From Prorocentrum cordatum (Eukaryota; Sar; Dinophyceae; Prorocentrales; Prorocentraceae), in the NCBI GenBank assembly GCA_963575745.1, contig CAUYUJ010016299.1, forward strand, positions 64,001-93,817: a DNA stretch of 29,817 bases, written 5' to 3'. Every line of letters begins with the position of its first letter. The stretch's first letter is position 1. A program made the position numbers and the translations under genes. The notes under the pieces are model-generated. The model was given only the letters and a program-made list of their open reading frames with translations, did not search any database and was not told the origin of the DNA. This document shows, piece after piece, positions 17,409 to 27,100 of the stretch.

Positions 17409-17444
<36 letters not shown>
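17309..17444. repeat. (CAA)n followed by A34
   Basis: About 100 bases of CAA triplets with a few CAG/GCAA interruptions, ending in an uninterrupted run of about 34 A. It lies just inside the intron after the last IFT172 exon, ~55 bases past its donor. On the gene strand this is T34 then (GTT)n. Confidence 0.95.
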
Positions 17445-17445
<1 letters not shown>

Positions 17446-17498
17446 GCCCGCGCACGCAGCGCTCCCCCTGCAGCGCAACGGCGGTCGAGGACCCCCGC

Positions 17499-17642
17499 CT
17501 TCTGCAGAAGCTCCTGCGAGTAGCTGCCGTTGTTCCGCTGGACCACGGAGGCGGCCTTCGCGGCCATGCCGCCCCTCAGGTAGAGCTCGATCGCCCTGAC
17601 GTAGTCGCCCTCCTGCTCTTGGAGCGCACCGGCCTTCTCCTC
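17499..17642 (-). CDS. IFT172: IFT172 exon d
   Basis: 48 codons: EEKAGALQEQEGDYVRAIEL, YLRGGMAAKAASVVQRNNGS, YSQELLQK. Acceptor CCTGCAG|G, donor GC (CAGAAG|GCGGGG). GDYVRAIELYLRGGMAAKAA is a TPR-like helix pair. The next exon was not found. Confidence 0.85.
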
Positions 17643-20600
17643 CTGCAGGGAGGGGGGGCAGGACGGGACAGGGCTCGGGTGTTCGTTGACTGGGGGGCAG
17701 TAAACGTAGGGTGAAGAGGCGTGCACCTTTTGGGCCCGCAGTGGCAGTTTAGGGGCCGCGGGGGGGCTCGGCACGTCTGCTCCGATAACCGGAGCGGTCC
17801 CCGAGGGACGGACGTGGCACCGTGCGATCAGGAAAGGAAGACGGTGAGACAAGCATCATATGATAGCCAGGTCACGTAGCGAGCCACCCGACGGATCGCT
17901 CGGTCTGCAAAGAGCGAGGGGGGATGTCGCTGCAGCCATGTCAGACCGAGGGCCAAGGGGTCAGCCCTCCAGCATGGGCCGCACCGCGGTATGCGCGCAA
18001 GATGCGCGTGGTCCACCAGCCCGCACGCGAGGAGTGAAGCGGGATGGGAGCCCACAGGGGCACTAGCCTCCAATGCCATCTGGGGGGCTATGGGGGAACG
18101 AAACGGACGCCCACCATAGCACCGCGACCAGGTCAGGCAAAGGAGCAGGATGACGGAGACATCCGAGGGTGGGAGGTTCCACGCGATGGCGCAGCAGCCC
18201 CGACACTGCAAGCGTGGACTGCAGAGCGCGTGTCGGCATTCGGTGGCAGAGCAGAGGGGGGGTCCCTGAACGGCAGCGCGAAAACCACAGCCCCCAGCGG
18301 GGGGGCACCCTGGGCCCAGAGCTGGGCTAGGAGGGCGCAGGAGTCACTTTTGAACGTGCAGCGACCACGGCCAGAGCACCTGCCTGGTGTGCGGTGCGCT
18401 GGGACGGCTTGACCCAGCGAGGCGGGGCTCTTGTCGCAGATTGGCCAGCAAAAGAGGGCAGACAGGTGAGCGGGGGGGACCCACGGGGGGCGACACACAC
18501 ACACTCACACACACACACACAATTCTCAGACACATTGCTCGGCAACGCGTGCGCCGCGACTCCCCACGCACATGACAGGACTCGACACGGCCTGTAGATA
18601 ATGAGCGCCGTCGAGGGCGCTGCGGACGGGCGGCATGGCGCCGATGCGCGAAGCAAGCGGCAGCGCTTTCAAAAAGTATAAATGTGTGTACGTAGCACGC
18701 CACACTTGCGGATAATAGTGAGGGGGTGGCGGCGCGGGCGAACGCACCCAAGTGTAGCCTCCAAGTGAACCCCCCATGTGTAGCCCCCAAAGATCGCTCC
18801 CAATTGCACGCTCCAAGTGTAGCACCCCTGTGTAGGCCCAAAGTGTCGCCCCCATGTGTAGCCTCCAAGTTTAGCCCTCAAGTGTACCCTCCAACTGTCG
18901 CCTCCAAGTGTAGCTCCATGTGTAGCCTCCAAGTGTAGCCCCCATGTGTAGGCTCCAAGCTTACCCCATGTAGCCCCACAGGATAGCCCCCAAATGTATT
19001 CCCCCATGCGTAGCCCCGAAGTGTATCCCCCCATGTGTAGCCCCCAAGTGTAGTCCTCATGCGTGGCCCCCATGTGTAGCCTCGCTGGGCCATCGATTCA
19101 GCAACGCGCGCAGGGAGTAGGACCATGCGGGCCCCATCACTCTAACTCGTGGATTTAGCCCCAGGTATATTGCATGCATCCCGAATCACCCAACTTCGCG
19201 CGCCGCGCCCCACGACGCGCGGTCATGCTTGCGCCCTTGCGAGGCTGCCCTGCAGAGGGGCACCGTTGCAGCCCAGACCGCGACGCGCGACGCGCGATTA
19301 GCTTCTCGCCCCCGAAGAAAACTACGGCAGATTCGTGCCGTGACGACCCTAGGCCCTTGGGTCGGTTTATGGCAGCGCGTGGATAACTCAACCTTGAATG
19401 ATCACGGCCTTCCGATCAGGCGCAGACCGTTCGACGTCGGGTGATTCCGGGCCACTGAGAGCGTTCAACCGTGGACGCCCGCGCTGGGGTCGTCGCCGCG
19501 CCGACTCGACGCGAACCTGCCGCAGGCATCAGCGCTGGCAACCCCGAGGCTACGCGAGGCTGCCGAGAGATCCCCTCGTCTGGGGCGGCGCCCTGCCAGG
19601 GACAGGCCCCGCAAGAGAGGGCGGTCGTAGGCGGCTTGCCCGCTGCCCGCGCGGGTCCTGCTGGGTGGACATCAGCCACTGCAGGTAGGTGACCTTGAGG
19701 TGCCCCACCTTATGGCCGGCGGAGACGTCATTGGGCAGATGTCCCGTACAAGGCACCACCACCGTGCCTAAGATGGCGTACACCCTGCTGGGGCCCAGGA
19801 TGGCCCTGGGCCTAGCGGTCATTGCCTGCTGAGGCGCAGACCTCAGGGTCAGTTGCCAGGCAAAGCGCCAAATGTGAATCTACTCACAGCATCGCGCAGC
19901 GTCAAACGGCTTCGGCGTGCGGCGTGGCCTACGCCCCACACGTGCTTCGATACACAACGGGCAGCGCGCTTTTCAAAATGCTGGTCACTTCATGATGTGA
20001 CTGTGTCGACTGTGGAAACGGGTGGATCGGTGCAAGGTGGATTCAACTGATTGATTGCAGGGCTGCAGAGACGCCTCAGGCCTCTGCCTGGGTCCTCTTC
20101 CCGAATGGTTTGCCAGAACTGCGGCAGACCCACGGGGCCACATCCTAGAAGGCCAACTGCGCCCCCATCTGCAACCAGGCGCCAAGCCTGCATGACATGA
20201 TCGTTGACATCTACGTTCCAAATCAGCTTGGGATGGACTTGCGTGCCTGTCCCTACCCCTTGCCTCCCTCTCATCCTCCTGTTCCTCCTCCTCCTCCTCC
20301 TTGTCCTCCTCCTCCTCGTGATCCTCCTCTACCCATCGGAAGCAGGTGGAGGTCGGGAGCCTCGTGGACAGGCTCGGCATGCCTCGAAGTCCCGGGGGCC
20401 AGACTGAGACGCGGCGAACGGAGCTCTGGCCTGCCTTCGTATCGGCACCGGCTGCCCGTCGGGAGGATTCAAGATTTCCCCTCCCTCTGCAGGCCTCGCC
20501 ATCCCACTGCCGGCCTTCGGGTGGTTCTTCCGCTCGGCTAGGCGAATGGACTCGTCGTACTTGTGCAGTTCCTCCGAAGGCACGAGCAGAAGGGGCTGCC

Positions 20601-23600
20601 CAGGGACGAGAAAAGTAACGGGGAAACCAGCAGGGCAGCCAGCGAGAACTGGAGGATGCCCAACTTACATGCTCGTTCTAGGGATCTTCATGGACCCTCG
20701 CTCCACTCATGCAACGATGCTGCGTCGAACGTCGATCGACTTAAGTCGAACTTGTGTCGAGCTAGTCAACCTAGAGCTGAGTTTGAATCGAACTAAAATC
20801 AAACAGATCCCAGGAGGGTTCCAGGAGTGTCCCCAAAACGAACATCTAGCCCGACGATCCATCTGCAACGGATCCTGGCTGGGTCTACCCTGGGCCCAGG
20901 ACGGGGGCGCACACTGCCGGCGCCGCCGTGCCTCTGGCAAGTGTCGGAGTGCTCTCAGGTCGTTGACGGTCCCCGATGAATGAGATCCAAGCATGAGGTA
21001 TCCACGAACCTGGTAAGGACAGTCAGTCAGGCTTCATCGCGTCATGCCTGCTTCGCGCTGACCGTATACTAGTCTGAGATACGCTGCCGTGCGATCTGTG
21101 AGGAAGCAGCAAGACGGCGAAACAAAGAACGTACTCAAAAGCATGGCAACAAACCGTGAAGCAAACTGTGGTGTGGGAAGCAGCAAACGAAGAAATCAAA
21201 TATCACACATCGCTCCCTCCTTCCCTCCTCTTCCCGCTACTCCCTCTCATCCTCCCCTCCCACCTCCTCTTCCTACCACGGCTTCTCCTTCTCCACCACC
21301 CCTCTCCTCCTCCTCCTCCTCCTCCTCCTCCTCCTCCTCCCCCTCCTCCTCCTCGTCCTCCTCCTCCTCCTCCTCCTCCTCTTCCTCCTCCTCCTCCTTC
21401 TCCTCCCCCTCCTCCTCCTCCTTCTCGTCCTCCGCGTCCTCGTCGTCCCCCTCTTCCCCGTCCTTGTCTTTGTCGTCGTCCTCGTCCCCGACTTCCTCCT
21501 CCTCCTCATCCTCCTCCTCATCCTCCCCCTCATCATGCTCCTCCACACGCCTCCCCCTGCCACTGCAAGTATAAGGATCAGTACTGTTGCTCTCCACAGT
21601 TTCAGCTAGTGGCATCTGGTTTCTGCTACCTTCAACCTTCCTGATGTGGTCTACTGTCAGCCAGCTGCTCGATTCTGAACCTCCTCTCGGCCACAGCAGT
21701 TTCCAGTATTTTTCTGACAGCCGCCTCATCCCGGAAGGTAGGTTTAGGTACCATTTAAGCTTGAAGACATGAACGACGTCCTGCTTATCGCAATACGCGG
21801 TCTCCAGAGATGCCGACCCTTTCCCCAAGGACAGTTTTCACCCCAAATCTTTCTTGACGGCCCCGAGGCCCGACGAGAGCCCCTTTGAGGCCGAAAACGG
21901 CCAAATACTTCCCGTCACGATTTTGCTCACGACGCGAGCGCGTCTGGATCCCACTCCTCCCCCTCCTCCTCCTCCTCCTCCTCCTCCTCCTCCTCCTCCT
22001 CCTCCTCCTCCTCCTCCCTCCTCCTCCTCCTCCTCCTCATCCTCATCCTCATCCCCATCCCCATCCCCATCCTCATGCTCATCCTCATCCTATCTCTCCT
22101 CTTCGCCCGCTGCCAGGGGCTCAGATGGCGCTCCGGAGCCCCCGCGCCCCGCAGAGCTGGGGTCCCAGGCCGAGCCGCGCCACCAGCCGCGCGCCAAGGC
22201 TGGTGCTCAACACGCATGCTGGATACCTCCCCCCCGCATACGCCACGAATCTATATCTATACACACATCCTCCGACGAGTGTTGCATGCAGCTTTAGGGT
22301 GGACGGCGGTGTATAAAATCGCTGGCTCTCAGTGGTGATGTATGCACCGCAATCCTCCCCCTGAGGCCCAGGAACAATCCATTGGAGGGTGTCTGTCTAT
22401 ATGTTTGTGGCGGACCACAACAGCCTCCATCCTTCACGCCAGAACACGTGCCAGGCAAGAACCCAAGTCTGCCGAGCCCCTTTCAAACATCGTGCTGCCA
22501 GCTGGAATGGTGAACAATGACACGCATGCGATTCCTGTCAATGGGGCCTTAGGTGGAGCTTCCTATGGGGCCACGTGCACAGGGTGTACCAAGATGTGCG
22601 CGGTCACGCATGCGATTCCTGCCACTGGGGCCTCAGGTGAGCTCCCTAAGGGACCACGAAGCGTGTGAATGGTGTGCCAAAATGATCTGAAAAAGGCATG
22701 CGAACGCAGCTGCTGCGGCCTTCGGTGGAGTACCCCATGGGCCCTCGAAACGTCTGAGGGGTGTGCCGACATGGTCTAGAGAAGGCATGCAAACTCAACC
22801 ACTAGGGCCTTAGGTGGAGCTCCCTATGGGCCCACGAAGCGTCTGAGGGCTGCGCCAAAGTGGGGTGGCGGAGGCATGCGAACGCAACCCACTGGGGCCT
22901 TCGGTGGAGCCCCCTGACGGGGCCACGAAACGTGCGAGGGGTGCGCCAAAGTGGGGTGGCGGCAGCATGCGTTCGCAGCCACTGGGGCCAACGGAGGAGC
23001 GCCTTATGGGGCCACGAAATGTCTGAGGGGTGCGCCAAGTGGGGTGGCGGCGGCAAACGATCGCAACCCAGTGGGGCCTTCGGTGGAGTGGAGCGCCATG
23101 TGGGGCCACGAAACGTGCGAGGGGTGCGCCAAAGTGGGGTGGCGGCAGCATGCGAATGTAGCCACTGGGACCTTAGGTGGAGCTCCCTATGGGTTGAGGG
23201 GTGTGTCAAAGTGAAGTGGCGGCGGCATACGAACGCCACCACTGCGGCCTCAGGTGGAGCTCCCTATAGAGCCAAGAAACGTGTGAGGGGTGTGCCGAAA
23301 CAGAGACAGATGGATGGCAGAAGACAGGGATTGGAGGAGGAGGGCGAGGAGCAGGGAGGGAGGGAAGGAAGCCGCCTGGCGCCGCTGATTCAAAACGAGG
23401 ACTCAACTCAACACAGGATGGTTGGAAATTCATTGTTGCCTGAGGTTGACATTACCTGCTCAAAAAAAACCTCTTCCTGTGCGGGCACGCGAGGCCACCT
23501 CTGGGCTGTCCCTAAATGGAATTCGCAGGGGTGCTGGTCACGGATCGTCAAGTCCTTCTTGGGGGTCCTCGAAGTTTGTCCGAGCGCTTCGGTCCTTCGC

Positions 23601-24656
23601 CACGCCCAGTAGATATTGCCCGAAGCTGTTTTCAGACGGCTTCGAAAGGATCGCAGACCAGGTTCGCGGATGGGAAACATCTGAGTCTGAATGATTGGCA
23701 ACCTCCCGTCGCTACCCTCATGAATGTCAAAACGCTCGTACCTGCATGCCGATGGCTTCCAAAAGGAACAAAACAAGTGCTCTACTCACATTGGGTTGTT
23801 GAATGATTATGGCGTGTTTCTCTGTCCGCCCCAAAACGCTTCATCGTTGGCTTGGTTTCCACTGGGTTCGGCTATAGCCATCGCTATGGATTACGTCATT
23901 CCCGCCCCAAGGTGATCGCGTTCTTTGACAAGGAGCTGGTGGCCATCATCCTCAGCTACCTCGTTGGCTTGGTCTCTTTCCGGATTGAACAGTCACAGTC
24001 AAGTCTTCGCAGCAACTGGGCCAAAAGCGGCTCCGCACGGGGTCACGGGAGCCCTTCAGGCCATCCAAGACACCTTCCGAAGGCCACGTCCTAGACACCC
24101 CAAGAAATACCCCCAGAAGGTCCAAGACGGCTCCAAACTCTCAACGGGTCCCAGAACGGCATCGAGCGCCGTGGAATCTCATGATGTAACGACAAGCGTG
24201 CCAAAATCCAACTAGCATTTTGGGGCGGTGGTTTAGCGCGCGTCCTCTTCCAACTCCCTTTTTCCCGAACGGGGAGTGTCTCGCCCCTCCCCCGTCGCAG
24301 CCGAAGGGTCACCGAGCTCCCCCCCGGAGCCCAGAGAGTGCGCCCAAATCGCCCAACTTCGCGACCCGCGCCGCCCGAACTGTGGTTATCTTCACGCCTC
24401 TGCGGGTGACCTGCGTGAGTCGGGAGGTTTGGCCAAGGAGCCTGACCCGCCCAGTGATCCGTAGGGTGTGGCTGATGATCATCCCCCTCCAGGGATGGAG
24501 GGCATGACGCCTCGGTCGTTCTTCGCACCGATGCGAGGTAAATACACCCGCTCAGCGATCGAGAACCGAAGTGATGCGACGCTCGCGTCCTGGTACATGG
24601 CAAGCGCCTCGTCCAGCTCATTGTTGTCCAGCAGGATGGCCTCCGCCCGCTGGAAC
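17499..24656 (-). CDS. IFT172: IFT172, partial (four exons)
   Basis: Four minus-strand exons (24656/24649-24590, 20571-20515, 19708-19658, 17642-17499) join in phase 0 into about 104 continuous residues. They match the TPR-like helical region of intraflagellar transport protein 172 that follows its WD40 propellers: RAEAILL..ALAMYQ, ELHKYDESIRLAERKNHPK, YLQWLMSTQQ, EEKAGALQEQEGDYVRAIEL. Spacing from the HP of the second exon to YLQWL equals that recalled for the animal protein. IFT172 is a peripheral IFT-B subunit needed for turnaround and cargo transport in cilia and flagella; a flagellate should have it. All four donors are non-GT (GA, GC, GA, GC). The full protein is ~1,700 residues; I recognised no WD40 exons to the right and no further TPR exons to the left, so introns exceed 5 kb on each side or the locus is a fragment. 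Confidence 0.8.
17643..18720. other. IFT172 intron, left half: no recognised gene
   Basis: Ordinary GC-rich sequence with a CA microsatellite at 18491-18521. ORFs on both strands lack recognisable domains. Confidence 0.5.
18735..19085. repeat. 26-bp minisatellite (CCTCCAAGTGTAGCCCCCATGTGTAG)
   Basis: About 13 degenerate copies of a 26-bp unit made of two ~13-bp halves, CCTCCAAGTGTAG and CCCCCATGTGTAG. On the minus strand it translates to repeated GGYTWGLHLEA-like strings, an artefact of period and composition. It lies within the proposed IFT172 intron between exons c and d. Confidence 0.9.
19182..19255. repeat. Dispersed repeat, copy A
   Basis: ATCACCCAACTTCGCG, a GC-rich middle, GGTCATGCTTGCGCCC and a terminal CTGCCCTGC resemble the segment at 24346-24412 in the same order and spacing. 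Confidence 0.5.
19658..19708 (-). CDS. IFT172: IFT172 exon c
   Basis: 17 codons, VGHLKVTYLQWLMSTQQ. Acceptor CCATAAG|G, donor GA (CAGCAG|GACCCG). YLQWLMSTQQ followed by EEKAG in the next exon is the classical IFT172 sequence order. Confidence 0.8.
19709..20514. other. IFT172 intron between exons b and c
   Basis: About 0.8 kb. It contains a CTC tract at 20265-20335 and a 94-codon minus ORF (19990-20274), which has no recognisable domain and may be chance. Confidence 0.5.
20515..20571 (-). CDS. IFT172: IFT172 exon b
   Basis: 19 codons, ELHKYDESIRLAERKNHPK. Acceptor TTCGGAG|G, donor GC (CCGAAG|GCCGGC). It completes the MYQELH junction, a strongly conserved IFT172 block. Confidence 0.8.
20572..21224. 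other. IFT172 intron, no recognised gene
   Basis: Mixed sequence. A perfect 14-bp palindrome TCGACTTAAGTCGA is at 20736-20749 among several TCGA-rich words. No exon recognised. Confidence 0.45.
21225..21545. repeat. CTC/CTT pyrimidine tract (~320 bp)
   Basis: Long (CTC)n with GTC and TTC interruptions. Acidic poly-Glu ORFs on the minus strand and poly-Ser/Pro on plus are artefacts. Confidence 0.9.
21546..21954. other. No recognised gene
   Basis: Non-repetitive sequence between two pyrimidine tracts, inside the proposed IFT172 intron. No exon with domain character was seen. Confidence 0.4.
21955..22095. repeat. CTC then CATCCT/CCCCAT tract
   Basis: (CTC)n at 21961-22040 grades into a CATCCC/CATCCT hexanucleotide array up to about 22090. 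Confidence 0.9.
22535..23300. repeat. ~90-bp tandem repeat, about nine units
   Basis: The unit has the landmarks GGGGCCTTMGGTGGAGC, TATGGGGCCACGAAACGT, GAGGGGTGCGCCAAAGTGGGG and TGGCGGCAGCATGCGAACGCA. Copies recur every 87-94 bases from about 22540 to 23295; one near 23190 has an internal deletion. Left-hand copies are the most diverged and the middle copies the most alike. ORFs on both strands are repeat translations. Confidence 0.88.
23310..24589. other. IFT172 intron between exons a and b, right part
   Basis: No firm gene. Around 23.5-24.0 kb composition is less GC-rich and less repetitive than the surroundings, with open stretches on both strands (for example plus-strand KVIAFFDKELVAIILSYLVG near 23912). 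I cannot assign them; remnant mobile DNA is possible. Confidence 0.4.
24346..24412. repeat. Dispersed repeat, copy B
   Basis: ATCGCCCAACTTCGCG, then CGCGCCGCC, GTGGTTATCTTCACGCC and GTGACCTGC align in order with 19182-19255. Confidence 0.5.
24590..24656 (-). CDS. IFT172: IFT172 exon a
   Basis: RAEAILLDNNELDEALAMYQ, optionally preceded by FQ. The acceptor is TTCCAG|C (24649) or ACCGAG|G (24656); the Phe is conserved in the family, which favours the longer form. The donor is GA (TACCAG|GACGCG). Without splicing the frame leaves the homology at once. Confidence 0.75.
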
Positions 24657-25350
24657 CTCGGTCCCACCGACCGCACGCGCCCAAGTGGCTCGAGAGGAGC
24701 GCTGCGACCAAGAACTGGGAGGGAGTGAAGAGGGAGTAGAGAAGAAAGGAGGAGGGAGAAAGGATGGAGTGGAACGGAGGGAGGAGGGAGAAAAGACAGA
24801 AGGCACACAGAGGAGGAAGGAAAGAAGAGCGAGGGCGGAAGGAAGGGAGGGAGGGAATGGGAATCGGAATCGGACTGGGACCACTGAGAAAGTCAGAACG
24901 GATGTGCACGCCACCCCTGAGCCCTAGGTAGACCACGACCTCGGTGCCGAGCGCCAAGACGAAGAGCCAGAAGGTGGAGAGTGAGGGGTTCCACACAGCA
25001 CCCTCTGCTATCAGGGTCGGATGCTGGGACGGCAGCCTCCGAACTTGACGAAGCAGCATATGCGAAGATGGACATTGCAGCGGGCTGCGATTCGATCGCT
25101 GCCATGGCTGTCAGGGCCGCTGTCGCGGCTGCCCCGACGCTGCCGCTGGCCACTGCACCGCGAGCCCTGTGAGCCGCAACCTCCCTGCTGCCGCCAAAGG
25201 CCGCGAGCCTGAGGACACGGCGCACGCAGCCACCACGCAGCGGCCCAGCAGCGGCGCCGCCATCCGCATCCGCCTGCGCACCCACAAAGCCGTTCTCTTG
25301 AGGGGGTGAGGGGGGCACCCCATCAGAGGGGAGCTGAACTCCGGTCTACG
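24657..25350. other. No firm gene; purine tract and possible membrane segment
   Basis: 24716-24890 is a GGGA/GAAGG purine tract. On the minus strand near 24930-25000 a frame reads SLSTFWLFVLALGTEVVVYL, long and hydrophobic enough for a membrane helix, but with no neighbours that extend it. WD40-encoding IFT172 exons expected to the right were not seen. Confidence 0.35.
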
Positions 25351-25352
25351 CT

Positions 25353-26258
25353 TCAACCGAGAGGACTGGGGAGATCGAGAAGAGCATCCTTGATCTGCTG
25401 ATCACCCGCTTCATCCCTAGCCTCAGCATTGGCAGCCGCGGCCTGGCTGACCGACTTGCCCGTGGCCTGCGGTGCAGATACGAACGAGCATGACGAAACG
25501 GCCACTGCTCCACAACTGCGCGTGTCCACGGACGGCACGAAAATGGAAGCGTCGCCGCCCAATGTCGGAATCGCAAGCTCGCCATGCGCCCGTCCTCGCC
25601 GCCTCGCTCGGCGCCGCGCGCTGCGCTGGATGCGACTGAGCTCTGGGAGCGTGGCCTGCGCCAGCGTGCAGGCCTCCACGTGCAAGTAGTGCGATGCCGT
25701 GTTGCGTCGAGCCACCTCGACAGTGCCGTACTCCTTGCCCGTCAACCGCGCCAAGAGGACGAGGACGATCATCACCAGGCGCTCTGCCAACTCTGGGTCG
25801 TCGCCCAGGGCGCCTCTGAGCGCGACCAGCTGCTTTTCCATCTCGTTAGCTCCAGCTGCTCCCGCAAGCTGTGCACCGCCGCGTCGGCGGAGGCAAACGA
25901 ACACCGCCTCGCCGCTGTGCGCTTCGTGCGCGAGCGCCTCCCTCTGGAGGCTTGAAAGTGGGCACCAGCAGCACCAACACACGGGGTTGCCTCCACCAGG
26001 GGAAGATATTCGTAGATTTCGATGTTGGTGGTAAACTTTCGGCCACCTAGAAGTCCGAATATTACCACCGTCGCCGAGATCGGGATCATCTTCTCTCGCT
26101 GGAGGCACACCGCCGATATTGGTGTTTGTGTTAACCTCTAGGCCTCCGATCCCTCGGCATCCTCTTGGACTGCCTGAGGGCGATCCAGCCCGCGCCATTC
26201 TCAAGCACCACTCCGGAGCCTCGCATCGCGCGACCTGCCGACTGACGGGGCATTTCAC
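25353..26258 (-). CDS. Unassigned minus-strand ORF, possible exon
   Basis: A 301-codon frame free of simple repeats with G/C-ending codons over much of its length. Its most protein-like part, about 25600-25870, reads NEMEKQLVALRGALGDDPEL, AERLVMIVLVLLARLTGKEY, GTVEVARRNTASHYLHVEA: a charged helix and a short hydrophobic helix. Just upstream a different frame reads ADAAVHSLREQLELTR, which would continue naturally into EMEKQL. This suggests a splice or a one-base frame change near 25850. I recognise no family. It is not IFT172. Confidence 0.3.
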   Translation of the reverse strand: MKCPVSRQVARCEAPEWCLRMARAGSPSGSPRGCRGIGGLEVNTNTNIGGVPPAREDDPDLGDGGNIRTSRWPKVYHQHRNLRISSPGGGNPVCWCCWCPLSSLQREALAHEAHSGEAVFVCLRRRGGAQLAGAAGANEMEKQLVALRGALGDDPELAERLVMIVLVLLARLTGKEYGTVEVARRNTASHYLHVEACTLAQATLPELSRIQRSARRRARRRGRAHGELAIPTLGGDASIFVPSVDTRSCGAVAVSSCSFVSAPQATGKSVSQAAAANAEARDEAGDQQIKDALLDLPSPLG

Positions 26259-26331
26259 TTGAACGGATACAACGGCTTCTGGAGGGGAGGATCAACAAGA
26301 ACTATTTCTTCGGAGTGAGAATTTGTTTACC

Positions 26332-26458
<127 letters not shown>

Positions 26459-26815
26459 CATTTAAGACTGGGGACACTCCGTTCTCACCAGTGCCAGGGT
26501 TTTCATAGGAGGCGGGCAATACCCCCACTTTGTGGGGGGGCCGGTTCAAGCTCTACCAAGTTTCCAAACGACTCTTCGCCACCACCCACACCCAGCTTCC
26601 CGCCCTATGACGTTCGGACACTTCACTTCGTGGCATGCGGACGACCGTGGCTACTATTCAGGGCCCCGCGGCCGACGACGACGGCGTGCGCGCGCGAAGA
26701 AAAAACGAATGTGTCCCGCATGGTATTATTTGACAGGGATGATGGCCCTGGCAGGTGCGCAACCGTTGTCGCAGAAGTTCGAAAAAGTTGCTCGCAAAAG
26801 CCCGTTTGACAGAAA
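26459..26815. other. No recognised gene
   Basis: Mixed sequence between the CAA tract and the AT-rich island. Overlapping ORFs lack domain character. Confidence 0.4.
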
Positions 26816-27100
26816 TGTTTAAAAAGTGTTGGGTTTCCTACGAATCCGCAAGAGCGCGCGGGATGAGATTTTGACATTTTTTTGTTGAAAAACCATTGGT
26901 TTTTTGATGTTTTTATGTTAAAATCGCTCCGAACACTAAGCTTTTGGAAGGATTTCGTCTTGCGCGCGCGAATGTCCACTTTACCTTATTTTTTGCAAGG
27001 GATTCTTGAAATTTGATTATATTAGAACAAGAAATGTCATTTTATAGTGTTTTTTGCAAGGGAAAACGGATTACAACAAAACAACCGGATCTTGATGACA
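26816..27100. other. AT-rich island with TTTTTTGCAAGGGA direct repeat
   Basis: About 285 bases much richer in A+T than anything nearby except the TATA tracts, with runs of T and A. TTTTTTGCAAGGGA occurs at about 26989 and TTTTTTGCAAGGGAA at about 27050. Two GCGCGCG islets at about 26855 and 26965 interrupt it. No convincing ORF. Confidence 0.6.

Noticed and set aside
16440-17852. 470-codon minus ORF read as a single protein
   Set aside because: Only the 17642-17499 part is real (IFT172 exon d). The rest reads through poly-Phe/Leu from T34-(GTT)n and purine tracts.
20736-20749. Perfect palindrome TCGACTTAAGTCGA as a regulatory site
   Set aside because: Single occurrence in a TCGA-rich patch within an intron; no supporting context.
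17499-24656. Clathrin or COPI/WDR35-type TPR protein instead of IFT172
   Set aside because: The ordered blocks AMYQELHKYDES, HP-x9-YLQWLMSTQQ and EEKAG..QEQEGDY match IFT172 spacing specifically; the other families lack this combination.
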